Assembly: GCA_003344405.1 (NCBI GenBank)
Contig: NOWV01000006.1
Coordinates: 62,001-126,000 of the forward strand
DNA from: Trichoplax sp. H2
Lineage: Eukaryota > Placozoa > Uniplacotomia > Trichoplacea
Length of the DNA: 64,000 nucleotides
Direction: 5' to 3'
A model generated the notes under the pieces. That model had not been told where the DNA came from. It saw only the letters and a list, made by a program, of their open reading frames with translations, and did no database searches. This document shows, piece by piece, positions 1 to 12,275 of this stretch. Position numbers and translations under genes: made by a program. The number at the start of each line of letters is the position of its first letter. Position 1 is the stretch's first letter.

Positions 1-1427
1 TCACATCGTCATTGTTTTGATGTTTACTGGTGATATACGTGCAGTCAAAGTTATTGTCCCTTTCTTGTTTTCGTCTATATGCATTTTTATGCAGATAGTA
101 CGATAGCATAATGATGAATACTTCTATGTAATATACGTAGTTTTGAAATTACACTATTAGATACGATTTGCTACCTTTATGTGACATTATGGTATCTGAT
201 GATATCTTATGATATTTTATACAACGTATTATATCATTTATTTAATTTGGTTTATCGCAGTAGCATATTTGTATAAATGAATTGTAAATTAACAGCATTA
301 CCGACTTCTTATATTGATTATAATATCTATAGTAGATGTTATTATGCACCAATAGCGGATAAAATCTCATTGTATTACGTACAGTATGGACTACATCGTA
401 CATTAATATTTACTATAATAAGCTGCAGCATCACATGTACGATTTATACTCGTAGTCTCATACTTAAATGAGGTGGCTGTGACCTTAGTTGTTAGAGCTA
501 TACTGAGTCATGGCTGATTGACGATGTAATGGTTATGATTGTTTACAACAGTATGCTAATATATGTAAAACTCGTACTCGTTACTTTAGCAGTATTGAAT
601 AATAAAACTATGCCTTCGCGTGAGGGAGGTAAATCGTCCATTTTATATTACGGTATTTTGATTTGATGGTGTTATATAACATTTATGTACTGTACAGTAC
701 AGTATAAATGCCAGCTCATGTGGTATGCAAACGAGTATAGCTAGAAAATTTTTGTTTTCGCTCAACTATGTCTTTCATCTACTGTACTTGTACAACTATA
801 CCTACATCCGCTTATAATCAAGAACAAAACATTTATATCGACACTGGCATGACTATGATATAATTTATTATATGGGTGTACATTTAATCTTCTTCCATGT
901 AGCGAAAAAGGCAACCGTGTTCCGAATAGTAAGACGGTGATGCCTTTCCGTCATTAACACATCTAAATCTTGAAGACAAACGAAAGCCGATCGATAGTAT
1001 AGTTTACGTCTATAAATTTTTTATTAATACTTGTATACAGGCCAATAAATTATGAACGAGTCAATAAACGACTGCGTACAAATACATCCCAGTCATAGTC
1101 ATAAATTACATTCGAAGCACCTTCGATCGATGATATTTCACCAGTTTAATTTATTTTGCTTTGTAGAGTCAACAATTCAGATTGATTTATAATATAAATA
1201 AGGCACCGTACACTGTTCTGTACAACTTTTAAAGATTGATTTGGAATATGTACAAAATTTGTCTAATTGTAAATATTGGCTTGCACCCTCGATTCAATGA
1301 TCGAAAAAAATTACGCTAACTATTGCATCTACAGTACGGTAATATATTGCAGAAAATATACACAGTATACAAATATCAAAAATTGTTATCGCTTAAATTG
1401 GTGTTTCGATAATCCCATCGAGTGGTT
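1..1427. other. non-coding flank and probable 3' UTR of the LATS-like gene
   Basis: I see no gene here. The part next to 1428 is probably the 3' untranslated region of the minus-strand kinase: TTTATT at 1150-1155 reads AATAAA on the minus strand, about 275 bp past the stop codon. Short open frames such as 277-471 (64 codons) show no recognisable protein. TACTGTACAGTA-type heptamer runs occur near 687-703. Confidence 0.5.
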
Positions 1428-4400
1428 TCAAGAGAAATGGCCACGATTACTAACATACGTGAAATTCATATATTTTCTAGTGATGTATTCACTTTTGTTT
1501 TCGCTAGAAAAATCAAAATTACTCACTTCTTGTATTGCTTGCGCATCAAAATTACGAGTATCGCCTTCTGTATCAAATGTAGGTTTTATTGGAGCTTCTA
1601 ATTCTCGTATAGTGTCAAAGTCTATTTTTTTAAATAAGCCATGTTCTTTAATTTCAGGTATTGTTAATCGATATTCTTTGTCGCAAATTAGCTTCTGAAT
1701 TAGTTCTTTGCATTGGTCTGAGGCTTTCTTCGGCGGAAATTCCAAAGTTTGACGCCAATTTCTTATCTGTATATATGTAGCATATGCATAAAAAAGCAAT
1801 ATCATAAGATTTACGATATCAACATTTTATATAGTACATCGTTTCTAATTATTGATGACATTAGCTAACAGACATGATTGAGCAGCAATTGTCTTTTAAT
1901 TAATTTAACACAGGTGCACTATTATAGGCTTACATTTGCTGGCACTTCTTCTACATTTTTGCTATAAAATGGCGGTTTACCATAAACCATTTCGTATAAT
2001 ATTACACCGATACTCCAAATGTCACAAGCACGGGAGATTTCTTGTGCTTGTAAAACTTCGGGAGCAATGTAATTTGGCGTACCTACAACACTATGATAGC
2101 GGTGATAGGATTTTTTGCCTTGATTTTGGGCATTAAAATTGCGACCCTGCGGGCTATCGTCGTTACCAAGATATTTGTAACTTGATGCCAATCCAAAATC
2201 AGCGACTTTGATATGACCACGACCGTCGATCAGTACGTTGTCAGGTTTAATATCACGATGTACAAAACCACAGCTATGAATCCATTCCACAGCATTTACT
2301 AATTCGGCAATATAAAATATGGCCGTCTCTTCTTTGAACACTCCTTCCTTAATAAGTAAATTGAGTAAATCTCCACCTACCATATACTCCATAATGAAGA
2401 ATAAATTTTTGGAATCTTGGAAGCAACATTCCATTTTCACAATCCACGGTTGACAATCTTCAGCAGCAATCATAATATCACGCTCGATACGAATTCGTTG
2501 TAATTCCTTTTCGTTGATAACGTTGTCTTTCTTGATCGCTTTCATAGCAAAGTGTTTTTTATTGCTTTTATGCTGAACTAAATAGACTTGGCCATAAGCA
2601 CCGCAACCAAGACCAGAAATTACTATAAAATTATCCATGGTAACTTTAGATCGTTTGCCTCGCAGTAGGTTGGTTTCATGTTGCAATAATGCTTTTCGGA
2701 ACTGTGATTTGTCTTTTTCTGCAAGAGTACTTTTTTCCAATTCTTCTTCAAGTTTTTGTTGTCTCTTTTCACGTTCATCTTTGTACATAAGGGTTTTACG
2801 ATACATTGTCTCTAAGTATTTTTTGGTTACATCTGGAGGGAAGTTAAATCTTCCTCTTAATTTCTTAGCGTGTGCTGGTGATTGCGGCACCAATGTACGA
2901 GTACTATCATCATTCGGTGGCATTTGGCTAACTTCACAACCATTCATCATTTGTTCATAGACATCGTTGAAAGTCTGCACAGAATCGTGTAAATAACAAT
3001 TCGTTAACCTTCATGGACGAATACAGTGATTACAGTACAACAAGTTGGAACAGATAAACTGTACGTTACAGACAGATAGTATAATTATTTAAAGGATCCT
3101 TTATGCCCCCTAAATTTCGATAGAGTTACAATGTTATATAACGAAATTGGAGATGCTTAGTCCTATTTGGCTGCACTGAAAGACGATGCTGATGAAGCAA
3201 AATGGAGGTATCATAAAGTTGTAATGTTGTCATCAATGACTCGGTGGCTCTGAGCAGATCGTAAATTTGAAGGTAAACTATTCTATTCTATGTTCTCACC
3301 GTCATTGCATCTTCATGCCGATATACAGTTGTATCGCTTGCTGTCGATATTTCGTCAAAAGCCGGGTTTCTCATGCCTAATATAGTATAACGAAATATGA
3401 ATTATACGCGTCGATATCATAATTTGAATATCAACGTTTCGTCAGCCGGCCTAGAGTGGCTGATTTCGCATTATTCAAAAATTTAAGTAATAACATTATC
3501 AGTTATCAGTATCGCTGGCTAAAGTTGTAAATACTTGAAACTCTTTTTCGTTCATAAAGTTATCATAAAAAAGTCTACAATTAAAAAAATTTTATTCTAC
3601 AAGGTACATACAGTACAAGCCAAACCTGTGCAAACGAAGTTAAAATAGTATAGCACGAACATAAGACAATCTATTGCATTCCTCACCTTCCATAGCTGTG
3701 ATTTGCAAATCTTCTTGGTATGGTCCGGTCATGTAGTTATCGCCTGGCGGTGGCATTCCATAATAAGCGTAATTTTCATTACCGGACAGCTCTTGCTGAG
3801 GAATTCTATTTTCTATTTGTATATATATATCCAAAGCGAAAGAAGTTGAGAATTTTGGACATGGTGTCAGAACTCATAAGAAGCACAAAAACACAATCTA
3901 CTATATCATTAATGCACGAAAATGAACATACGATTGAGATTATGACCCCTCAGCATTGCAACATTGCCGTGCATAGTGCTAACTAATGGACGGTTATCGA
4001 ACTGCGTTGGGAACGTCGTTGTATCTGAAACATAGAGTCATCACTGATTGCATTACTTATTTATTGGAATAGTTATGAAATAAAAGCTCTTGCATCATCC
4101 ATTTTGACATTTTTCCTAAGCAAATTAATGTATATCTTTTCGATCAATGGTAGTCTAACACTGTATATAGATACAATAATTTCGTGGTACAGTGCACTAT
4201 TGGTATGTGTATAACTACTGTACATCAGCTAACAGTTTTTTTTTGGTTTGTAACTTTTATTGATTGTAATCTAGTGATACATGAGCTCTAAAGGATACCT
4301 AGATGAGATGGCGGTGGCCTTCCGTTATTATCGTAGTCGAAGATAGCACTACTGTCATAGAATTGATTGTAGCCAGCTGAAAAAAGAGAATACAGTATAT

Positions 4401-6976
4401 GTTATTAAGGTAAGAAACACTTGAGTAATGTCTCAGCAAGTAGTTTCAAATACAAGCAAATTGATCTTAAGGTCAACAATGCTTCAACATATCCGTTAGT
4501 ACCAAGCAAAGTAATTACAGCTAAATATCATTCGATGAAAGCTTAGCTTCTTCTGGTGGTCTTTGCATCGTAAAGTATGGCAATGATGAATCTAATATCT
4601 TGTCATAACTCACCTTCATACATGTCGGTATAAGCACTGGTATTGTCTAAATTTAAATTGTTCATGCTATAATTGATATCTCCAGCATTGACCTACAAGT
4701 AAAAATAAACAGTTATCCAATAAGACTGGGAAGGGATTGAAAGTGTATTCTTCGCACATTATCCGAGCGGGCATGTAGTCTGTCGTCAAATTACTGTACA
4801 CGTAGAATTATTGTGGGCAGTCTTGAATTGCTGTTTTATCAATTTCATCATCAATCAAGGTCATACTGTAAGCGATTTAGCCTGTTTTGATAGTGTAACA
4901 GCTCAAATTAAACCACCTTTCGTCAGGTATCCAGTATTGCATAGACTATTTGGCAAAGACGGTGTTTATTCAATACTGCCGTCTTGGCAAATGTCGATAA
5001 TACAGGCGTTGGTAGAATCATCTTTGATTCCTTGTCGTGATCATTTTTATTTGATTCAAGATGTTCATTGAACACTACCTTAGCTAGGGTATTGTCATGA
5101 TTTCCTAGTTACTGGATGCATCTACCTCCTGTCCGGGCTATTGCCTATACACGAGCTACAGAGCTCATTGGAATACCCTTTTCGCTAGTGTATTCTAATG
5201 ATTTAGTTTGTCATTGGATGATGCATCTACTAAGTCAATTTCGTTGTCGTAACTGCATCATTTGTATTTTACAGTTTATCCCTTTACGTTATTCATGTCC
5301 ATTTCTTCTTGCTAATAATTGTAACGCATTGATTTGATGCATCTGTAGTACTTATGTTGATGGGATCCATCATTACAGATATTGAAGGACTACATGCTGA
5401 ATAAGAAGAATGTTTTTCAAGGCAATTTCCTACTTACCGAGTCACGGAAAAGTGAGCCATCTTCGCTGTTGGCCAGGTAAGATTGGCGTATATAGTCGAA
5501 AAAGAAGACATTATTATCAATTAAATTGCAATTCATTTTCCACATCGATTAGTCAAGCAAAGAGACCAGTCGTGGGGCAAGAAGGAAATTCTATTCTACA
5601 GTAGACAGCCGTTGAAATTACTATCCTGCAATTTCTCTTTTGTGAATGACATTGGAGTGGTAATTTTTTGCACCGTTTATAGCATCAGAAGTAGTCATGC
5701 AATTTGTGTATGGTACCGTAATCTATACGTAGGATGATTAGCGTTGCAAATACATCCATCTCCTCTTTTATCAAGGGAATTTTTTCTACATTCTTTGCCA
5801 TAACTATGCACAACCATAGCGCAGTCATGATGGCAGACTAGACGCTCTCTTGATTAGGTGTCAATATGTCATCAAGTGCGTCGCGGTATTTGAAAAATTT
5901 CCTTGTAGGCCGATGTATCTATCCTATCTATCAGAGTCTATGTTATCAATTGGTGGCGTTGTTGATTAAGTTAAATTGGTCAAGTGTAAAGAGACATTCT
6001 GGATCATTGCCAGCCAAGCAAGCAAGAGCAATGTTGATATCGCACTTGACTATGTGCTTTAACCTTAATCTTCATGAATCAGCAAGTGCGATACTATGGA
6101 TGATCAACAACAGCCAGTAAAACAAGTTAGAGCAAGTTGGAGAAACATGCCACATATGGTAGATAGCAATCGGTGAAGTCCTGGATACCGATAGCAGCGA
6201 TAATTATCGCTGCTATCGATTTGCTCTAATTCTACAATTTGTACTAAACAAATTGTAAAAAGACGCAAATGGAGATAACTCCAAGGATGGAGATGAAGGA
6301 AAAATTTTGTTTTTCAAGGCTAACAAAGACATCGCTCCTACTGCATCGATGCATCATCATGGAGTAAAAATCATGTTTAAAGACTGGACATGGATAATTT
6401 ACTCAACGATATAATGCATTAACAAAGTCGCAGTATGATGAGCATAGGATTAGTCGTCCATTTTTATACTAGTTGCAAAACTACAAAATGATGATGTACC
6501 GTAGCTGGTGTCGGCATGAATTACGAAGTGGAAATTCCACCATCTAATCATGATACAGTATATGATAATTTTACAGAATTCGCAGTGATAACCCAATACT
6601 CCTCTAACCTGATATCCGAGTATAAAGCCATTGCAGATAAGAACTGGTCCTCTAACATTTTTTTGATGCGTAAACGTTCCGAATCAGGTTGGCGTTGATG
6701 GCCAACCAAGTGCTGATTCGTAGAATTGTAATATCTAGTTTGAGGTTGTGGTCTTCGATGATAAAAATGATTGGGATTGACATGTTGAGGTTGGGAAAGT
6801 CTTTGCCATTCGGGATTGCCATTTATGTAATGTCGTTGTCTCGAAAAATCTCGATCCAAACCTTGACGATAGTGAAATGATCGCAGTTTCGTTCTGACTG
6901 CAACTGCTGTTTTATAATCATTTTGACGACGGAGTCTTTCACTGTACGAACTGACAATATTATTGATGATCGGCAT
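1428..6976 (-). CDS. LATS1: LATS/Warts-type serine/threonine kinase (Hippo pathway)
   Basis: Coding exons, 5' to 3' on minus: 6976-6609, 5465-5438, 4692-4614, 4376-4299, 3812-3687, 3340-3300, 2974-1934, 1766-1428; all GT-AG, phases agree, 699 aa. AGC/NDR-family kinase expected to phosphorylate YAP/Yorkie and to bind MOB1. The kinase exon shows a basic helical MOB-binding region (FPPDVTKKYLETMYRK; about residues 285-350), glycine loop GLGCGAYGQV, AMK lysine near 385, HRDIKPDN near 479, DFG near 499, a lengthened activation loop ending HSVVGTPNYIAPE (Ser near 535) and a C-terminal hydrophobic motif NFTYVS (Thr near 690). TPNYIAPEVL and the pre-kinase region fit LATS better than NDR/STK38 (TPDYIAPE). 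No UBA domain or PPxY motif is visible in the shorter N-terminus. The start ATG follows an in-frame TGA and lies in an exon whose acceptor ends at 6987, so a 5' UTR exon lies upstream. LATS identity is firm; the first two exons are less certain. Confidence 0.83.
6189..6257. repeat. two adjacent hairpin palindromes
   Basis: 6189-6218 is a perfect 30-bp palindrome (left half CGATAGCAGCGATAA). Fifteen bases later TACAATTTGT (6233-6242) and its complement ACAAATTGTA (6248-6257) flank a 5-base loop. Both lie in an intron of the minus-strand kinase gene. Function unknown; they could be the end of a short inverted-repeat element or a cruciform-forming site. Confidence 0.8.
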
Positions 6977-8129
6977 ATCTCATTCGCTGAAAAAAAGAGA
7001 AATCACAAGGATGGATTTAATTCCATGACAACACATCCAATTGAGTAGTTACAACGATTACTCTTACACATTATACTACTGTACAATAATCAAATCCACT
7101 TGGCTTTCATAGGGAATCGCCTTCAATCGAGTAGGATTAGAATTTGAGTTTGTTTGCATGTAGCAAAGCGGCAGTGTTGAAGTGGTCATACAAGCAAGAG
7201 CAGAATATTCAAGGGGTCCATCCTACTATTAATGTTAATTTAACTCCACTCTCCAACTGACTTTAGTACCCGTAGACTACGAAGGGAAAGAAAGAGTTAC
7301 TTTTACCTTTAAGCCACCCAAAAAGCTTACCAAGGTAATCGAGTTGGATTGTTATGCTCGATACAACTATGGATCGCTTTTATTGACGATCGTGAAGAAT
7401 GTCCGCTTCAAGTCGTCAGCAAGAGCTATCCAAACCGACTGTACGATTTAATTTAAAAAGTAAACAGCATGAAAAAGAAAGACGGATGAAGAGTAGATTT
7501 CAATGGCGACAGCTTGGCCACTTACTTTGGTGGTTATCTTAATGGGAGAAACAGTTTCTACTGCTGTTTATTGAAGTTGATGGCATAAGACCAGTAGACA
7601 TTTTCAACTTCATCATGGCACACAGTGGACTAAACTTTTCAAAAAGTCAACATCACTGCAAGGGGTCTTTCTTGCAATAGTATTGATCAATACCATGAGT
7701 AATCATGACGATTGATATTGCCATATTGAAAATCTTGTCTTTCGGCACAGATAGACGACACACTGTGGTCGAACGATGTTATACTGTACACTATACGAAA
7801 ATCGAGCAATAGTGCAGTATCATCATTCTTGGGGAGAATTCGCTTGCTGTCAAAAAATCAATCAATCAAGCGACAACAAAATGCTGTTTATACTACAAGT
7901 GTTGCAAGCAATCCATTTTCAATCATTTCATATTTGACATTACTATTTGCGCATTTAGATAGGTAAGACGAATGGGCTGTATCCTGTTTTATAAATGATG
8001 ATTCTTGATAACTTTTCACGGGCATCTTAATATGGTAAAAAGGCATTTTAAATAGGCTACTTTTACTGTACTGTATATCCAATCATCATCATTTTTATCA
8101 AGTAATGTACAAAGAGAATACAAATATTG

Positions 8130-8760
8130 TAAGCCATGGAAGATCGCGCAGTCTTGCTTGTATTAGCTCATCACGAATGAATGATATTACCAATTTACTG
8201 GTATGTACAGTAATATGGTTGGGTCTAGTGGGCAGTGATGACAATTTTAGAGCATCATTTTACTATATCTTAACATAGAATTAAAGAGGGATCTATATGT
8301 TATCACGTCGACGTCGATCATGGAGGTAACTCAATGTTCTTTTACCTCCATGATGTAGAACGAACAATCATCCAAGTCAGTAATAACTATATTTGAAAAA
8401 AAAATGATACTATTACAACTCCTTGAAGGTCGCACAATGTTTCTTGTTTTAGTGCATTACTAGTATCAGCAGTATGAGCAATAGCAATAATAATTTGAAG
8501 GATCATGTTGCTCTCATGAGCATAAAATTGGAAATTCTTCTACTGTATGTGATGGGGATCTCCATCCAAGAAAGATAATGTAGGACAATTATCATCATCA
8601 TCAAGTAATAATAAAAATGAATACAATCCATTCAAGGTCGCACAATCTTTGTTGTACTAGTCCATCACTAATATCAACCATGATGACTGTTTTTTTAAGG
8701 ATCATCTTGCTACAATTTAAAATTCTCCTTCTTCTGTGTAAAGATGATGTACATTGTACA
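8130..8760. repeat. diverged tandem repeat, three copies
   Basis: Related segments begin near 8137, 8413 and 8627. Each carries a variant of AAGGTCGCACAATCTTTG followed by an AGTCCATCAC-like stretch and a run ending in ATGAT or GATGAC; spacing is about 215-275 bp. The copies are considerably diverged. Confidence 0.55.
8317..8354. repeat. inverted repeat with 13-bp perfect arms
   Basis: ATCATGGAGGTAA (8317-8329) pairs with TTACCTCCATGAT (8342-8354) around a 12-base loop, within the first two copies of the 8.1-8.8 kb repeat. No terminator-type T run follows; function unknown. Confidence 0.75.
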
Positions 8761-9299
8761 CTAAATGTCCAGTAGATGATTTCTTGCCTACGTCTACAGT
8801 CTTCAACTGGAAAAGATTTTGATATAGCAGTCTACCTTCTCTACAATTATTTCAATGCGAATTTATTCAGGTACTGTGGTCAACCATCCTCCTACAAGAT
8901 GGTTGTTAAGCACTAAAGATTGCCGTAGAATGCTCAATTTACCCTCCTTCAACGCCTATTCCGATAGGGTTATTCTCGATAGCAGCAATGACGGATTCTT
9001 CTCCACTTGTCGGATCTGGCGTTGCCAAAAGCTTTCCTTCTCTCTCTCTCTCCTGAATAATCTGAACAACTAACGCTAAGATGACAAACGTTGCAGCACC
9101 ACCAGCACTGATCTCCAGTACTGCACAGTGTTGATCATCGACTACACGATTAAATGGAAGCAATCGACTGGCGATGATGGAAAGCAGATGGAATTATTGA
9201 GGGATGCAATTTTTTTCTTGTCTTGATGGCTGAAATTCCTACCATAACATTGGCCAGGAAGGTTTTGCCCTTGCAGTCCTTGACTCCTTCTTTCTGAGG

Positions 9300-9384
9300 G
9301 CATCGTACCGTACCGGATCGATACGGTATCGTACGATACGGTATCATACGGCACGGTACGGTACAGCGCGGTACGGTACCGTAT
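9300..9384. repeat. self-complementary ACGGTAC repeat tract
   Basis: About 85 bp made almost only of permutations of CGTACCG, TACGGTAT and GGTACGGTAC, read equally well on both strands. It is more GC-rich than its surroundings and directly precedes the minisatellite at 9.4 kb. Confidence 0.75.
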
Positions 9385-9408
9385 GTTGGCCAGGGCCCGA
9401 AGTCGCAT

Positions 9409-9985
9409 CCAGACAAAATCCAGCGATTCACAATATGTATCATTAGCAAGGCAAAAATAACTCTAGTCATCCAGACAAAATCCAGCGATTTATAATATGT
9501 ATAATTAGCAATGCAAAGTAACTCTAGTCATGCATAATTAGCAAGGCAAGATAGCTCTATTCATCCAGACAAAATCCAGCGATTCATAATATGTACAGTA
9601 TAATTAGCAAGGCAAAGTCACTCTAGTCATGCATAATTAGCTAGGCAAAATAACTCTAGTCATCCAGATAAAATTCAGCGATTCATAATATGTACAGTAT
9701 AATTAGCAAGGCAAAGTCACTCTAGTCATGCATAATTAGCTAGGCAAAGTAACTCTAGTCATGCATAATTAGCTAGGCAAAATAACTCGAGTCATCCAGA
9801 CAAAATCCAGCGATTCATAATATGCATAATTAGCAAGGCAAAATAACTCTAGTAATCCATTGATCAAAAGTAACTCTAGCCATGCATAATTACCTAGGCA
9901 AAATAACTCGAGTCATCCAGACAAAATCCAGCGATTCATAATATGCATAATTAGCAAGGCAAAATAACTCTAGTAATCCATTGAT
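9409..9985. repeat. composite minisatellite (about 61-bp and 31-33-bp units)
   Basis: The long unit starts CATCCAGACAAAATCCAGCG and ends in AATAACTCTAGT; a short unit CATGCATAATTAGCTAGGC is interspersed. About six long and at least five short copies are seen. Two long copies (near 9591 and 9690) carry an extra CAGTA after ATATGTA compared with the copy near 9503, a clean 5-bp insertion at TA. Confidence 0.85.
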
Positions 9986-10183
9986 CAACCACTTGGAATG
10001 TCTTTTCTATTGATTGTTGACATACCGTGTACAATACTTCGAAGTGGGTTGACAAATCCATGTAGTCATCGATGGCGTTGCTATACAACAGCAGTGAGTA
10101 ATTATTGGAATACTGTGTCCAGTACGGGCGTACTGGATTGGACAAGAGGAAATATTGATACTGTACACTATACTTTAAGCAAT

Positions 10184-10567
10184 CAAAGACAGTATTACGT
10201 AACCATCCCCCCAAAAATAAAATAATAATTATCATGGGCAAAGAAACAAGGACAACCTGGAAAGAGGTAACAATCCATTAGCTTGTCCAGTTTCTTCATT
10301 TCCCCCCGACTCTTTCTCCTCCTTCAATAAATCATTATCAATGGCTGAGGTGATTTCGGCTAAAATACAGGATATGAATACCAGCAAACTAAGACAGTAT
10401 TACGTAAGCGTCAAAAAAATAATGAATGATCATGGACAAAGAAACAAGGACAATATGGAAAGCGGTAGCAATCCACTAGCTTGTCCAGCTTTTTGATTTC
10501 CCCGACTCTTTCTCCTCCTTCAGTATATCAATATCAATTGCTGAGGTAATTTTGGCTAAAATACAAG
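10184..10567. repeat. direct duplication of about 200 bp
   Basis: 10184-10370 and 10388-10567 share long similar blocks in the same order: AGACAGTATTACGTAA, CAAAGAAACAAGGACAA, AGCTTGTCCAG, CCCGACTCTTTCTCCTCCTT and TTTTGGCTAAAATACA-like ends. They are two neighbouring copies of one sequence, moderately diverged. Confidence 0.8.
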
Positions 10568-12275
10568 ACAATCATCATCAACTGTTGCCGCCTTTGTGGC
10601 GGCTACATAAAGAGCAAAAAGATCAACTTTGCCACTGCATGATGAGACATCTAAAGTTTGGACTCCGCTTTGATCAGTGCTGTCCTGCTGCATACAGCAT
10701 TTCTACTCTAGTGGATCAACGACGTTTTGGCCACAGTAGACTTTCATATCGTAAAATTTTCTTTCCCTTAGTTGCTGAATCAATTTGTAATCTACGTCCT
10801 CATATGATTCTTCCCACAATATAAATCGAAATGATAATTGCTTTGCATCAGACAAAGACGATATTGTTCTGCTATGCAATATCGATTGAGCATTGATCTA
10901 TACCCGCATCAAGGTTGAAACGACTCTGATCAAGAGTTCTGCTGTCTCTGATTCATGCATACGCGTATATCATGAGGTATCAACACCAATAAAATTGGAT
11001 AAACGCACCAATTAAATTGGATAAGCTACTACACTATTGATTATTTTATCCATTCGTTTGAGGGAAGAGACAAGACTCCACCTTACCTCGATGACCATAT
11101 ATATACAAAGAGGATGAAATTACAAGGTGGACAGGACTACAGTACAGCACCAGTAGGAACTACTCAACATTCCTACATCAAAATAAATTCATTCGCCTAA
11201 TCTAAAATGATCTGAAATACGGATTGGGAGAGTGCGGGTTGTAGTTTGTGGATCATCCATGAACGACGGTCAAGTTTTCTCTTGCAATTTAGTCTAGTCA
11301 CAACTACGTACTGTATGCCATCGACTACTACTATATCGTAATGACAGTGGGATTGCTCTTCTTGTAAAACCCTAATGATAGTAAACTTATTCTACAGTCA
11401 GGTCAGGGACTTCGAACAAGGATTTTCCCTTTTAATTCATGAATTAACTTAGAACTCCCTGATCAAGTACTGCAAATTGATTGAAAAAAATGACGTCATT
11501 GACTGAGCGAATTTCATACTATTCTATTACCTATAGTAGCTTTGTTGGCAGCTCCAGGTGATCTTTAAAAGTACAGTATTTCAAATAGTTTAATTCATCT
11601 CTTACTCTTTGCAACATCAGAGTCTTTCATCGTATCGATAAGCAATGTCTTTCTTCATCCAACATCAGGCAGAAACTGGCCCTAACTCCGCCAGTTATTC
11701 CTTTTCCTACGTATGACGACAAACTCGCATAAACTCGAAAGTAATGTCCTTCAGACACCAAACATAACCATTTCTATATCAGTAATGTGACCATAAAGTA
11801 ACGCTAAATTTATCATAGTAAGGCTTATAAGAAGAATTTTGCTAATGATGATATGGTTAGTAATTAAATACTACAGTTAGGGTATTTTAAGCTATGGAAA
11901 AATGGCAAAAATAATTTCATCACCATTTTGGAAATGACATTTAGCCAGATTTTACCATGTTCCATGCAAACTTCCATACACTGTTGTTGATCACATCGAC
12001 CTGTTTGATACGTTATCCTCGCATATTAGACTTGGCTTCCTTTTGCTTGCTCAAATACGGACTGACAGAATTCCTACAGTACTGAATGGACCCTACTACA
12101 GTACAAAGTATTGTAAACCATACCTATACACTGTACCCATACATCGGCCTGGAGCTGCCATGGCAATCACACCCAGGCGGACTATCCTTAATCCATAAAG
12201 GTTAAGGCTCTTCCTGCAGCCCTTTACAACGTTGCATTTCTCAAATCATGAACAATCTCCCAGTCTACTGACTCA

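Larger units (their letters stand above)
6987..12275. other. intergenic region with repeat families
   Basis: No gene recognised between the LATS-like gene and NPAT, apart from the presumed 5' UTR exon of the kinase at an unknown position. It holds several repeat families (listed separately) and many isolated TACAGTA/TACTGTA heptamers. Open frames here (for example 7888-8082 minus, 10552-10824 plus) resemble nothing I know and mostly lack an ATG start. Both promoters of the divergent LATS/NPAT pair should lie here, but I cannot place them. Confidence 0.6.

Noticed and set aside
3160-3226. Exon-like plus-strand segment reading SYLAALKDDADEAKWR before a GT
   Set aside because: It lies inside an intron of the minus-strand kinase gene, has a weak acceptor, and I found no partner exon in phase.
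10552-10824. 90-codon plus-strand open frame
   Set aside because: It has no ATG at its start, begins inside the duplicated 200-bp repeat, and resembles nothing known.
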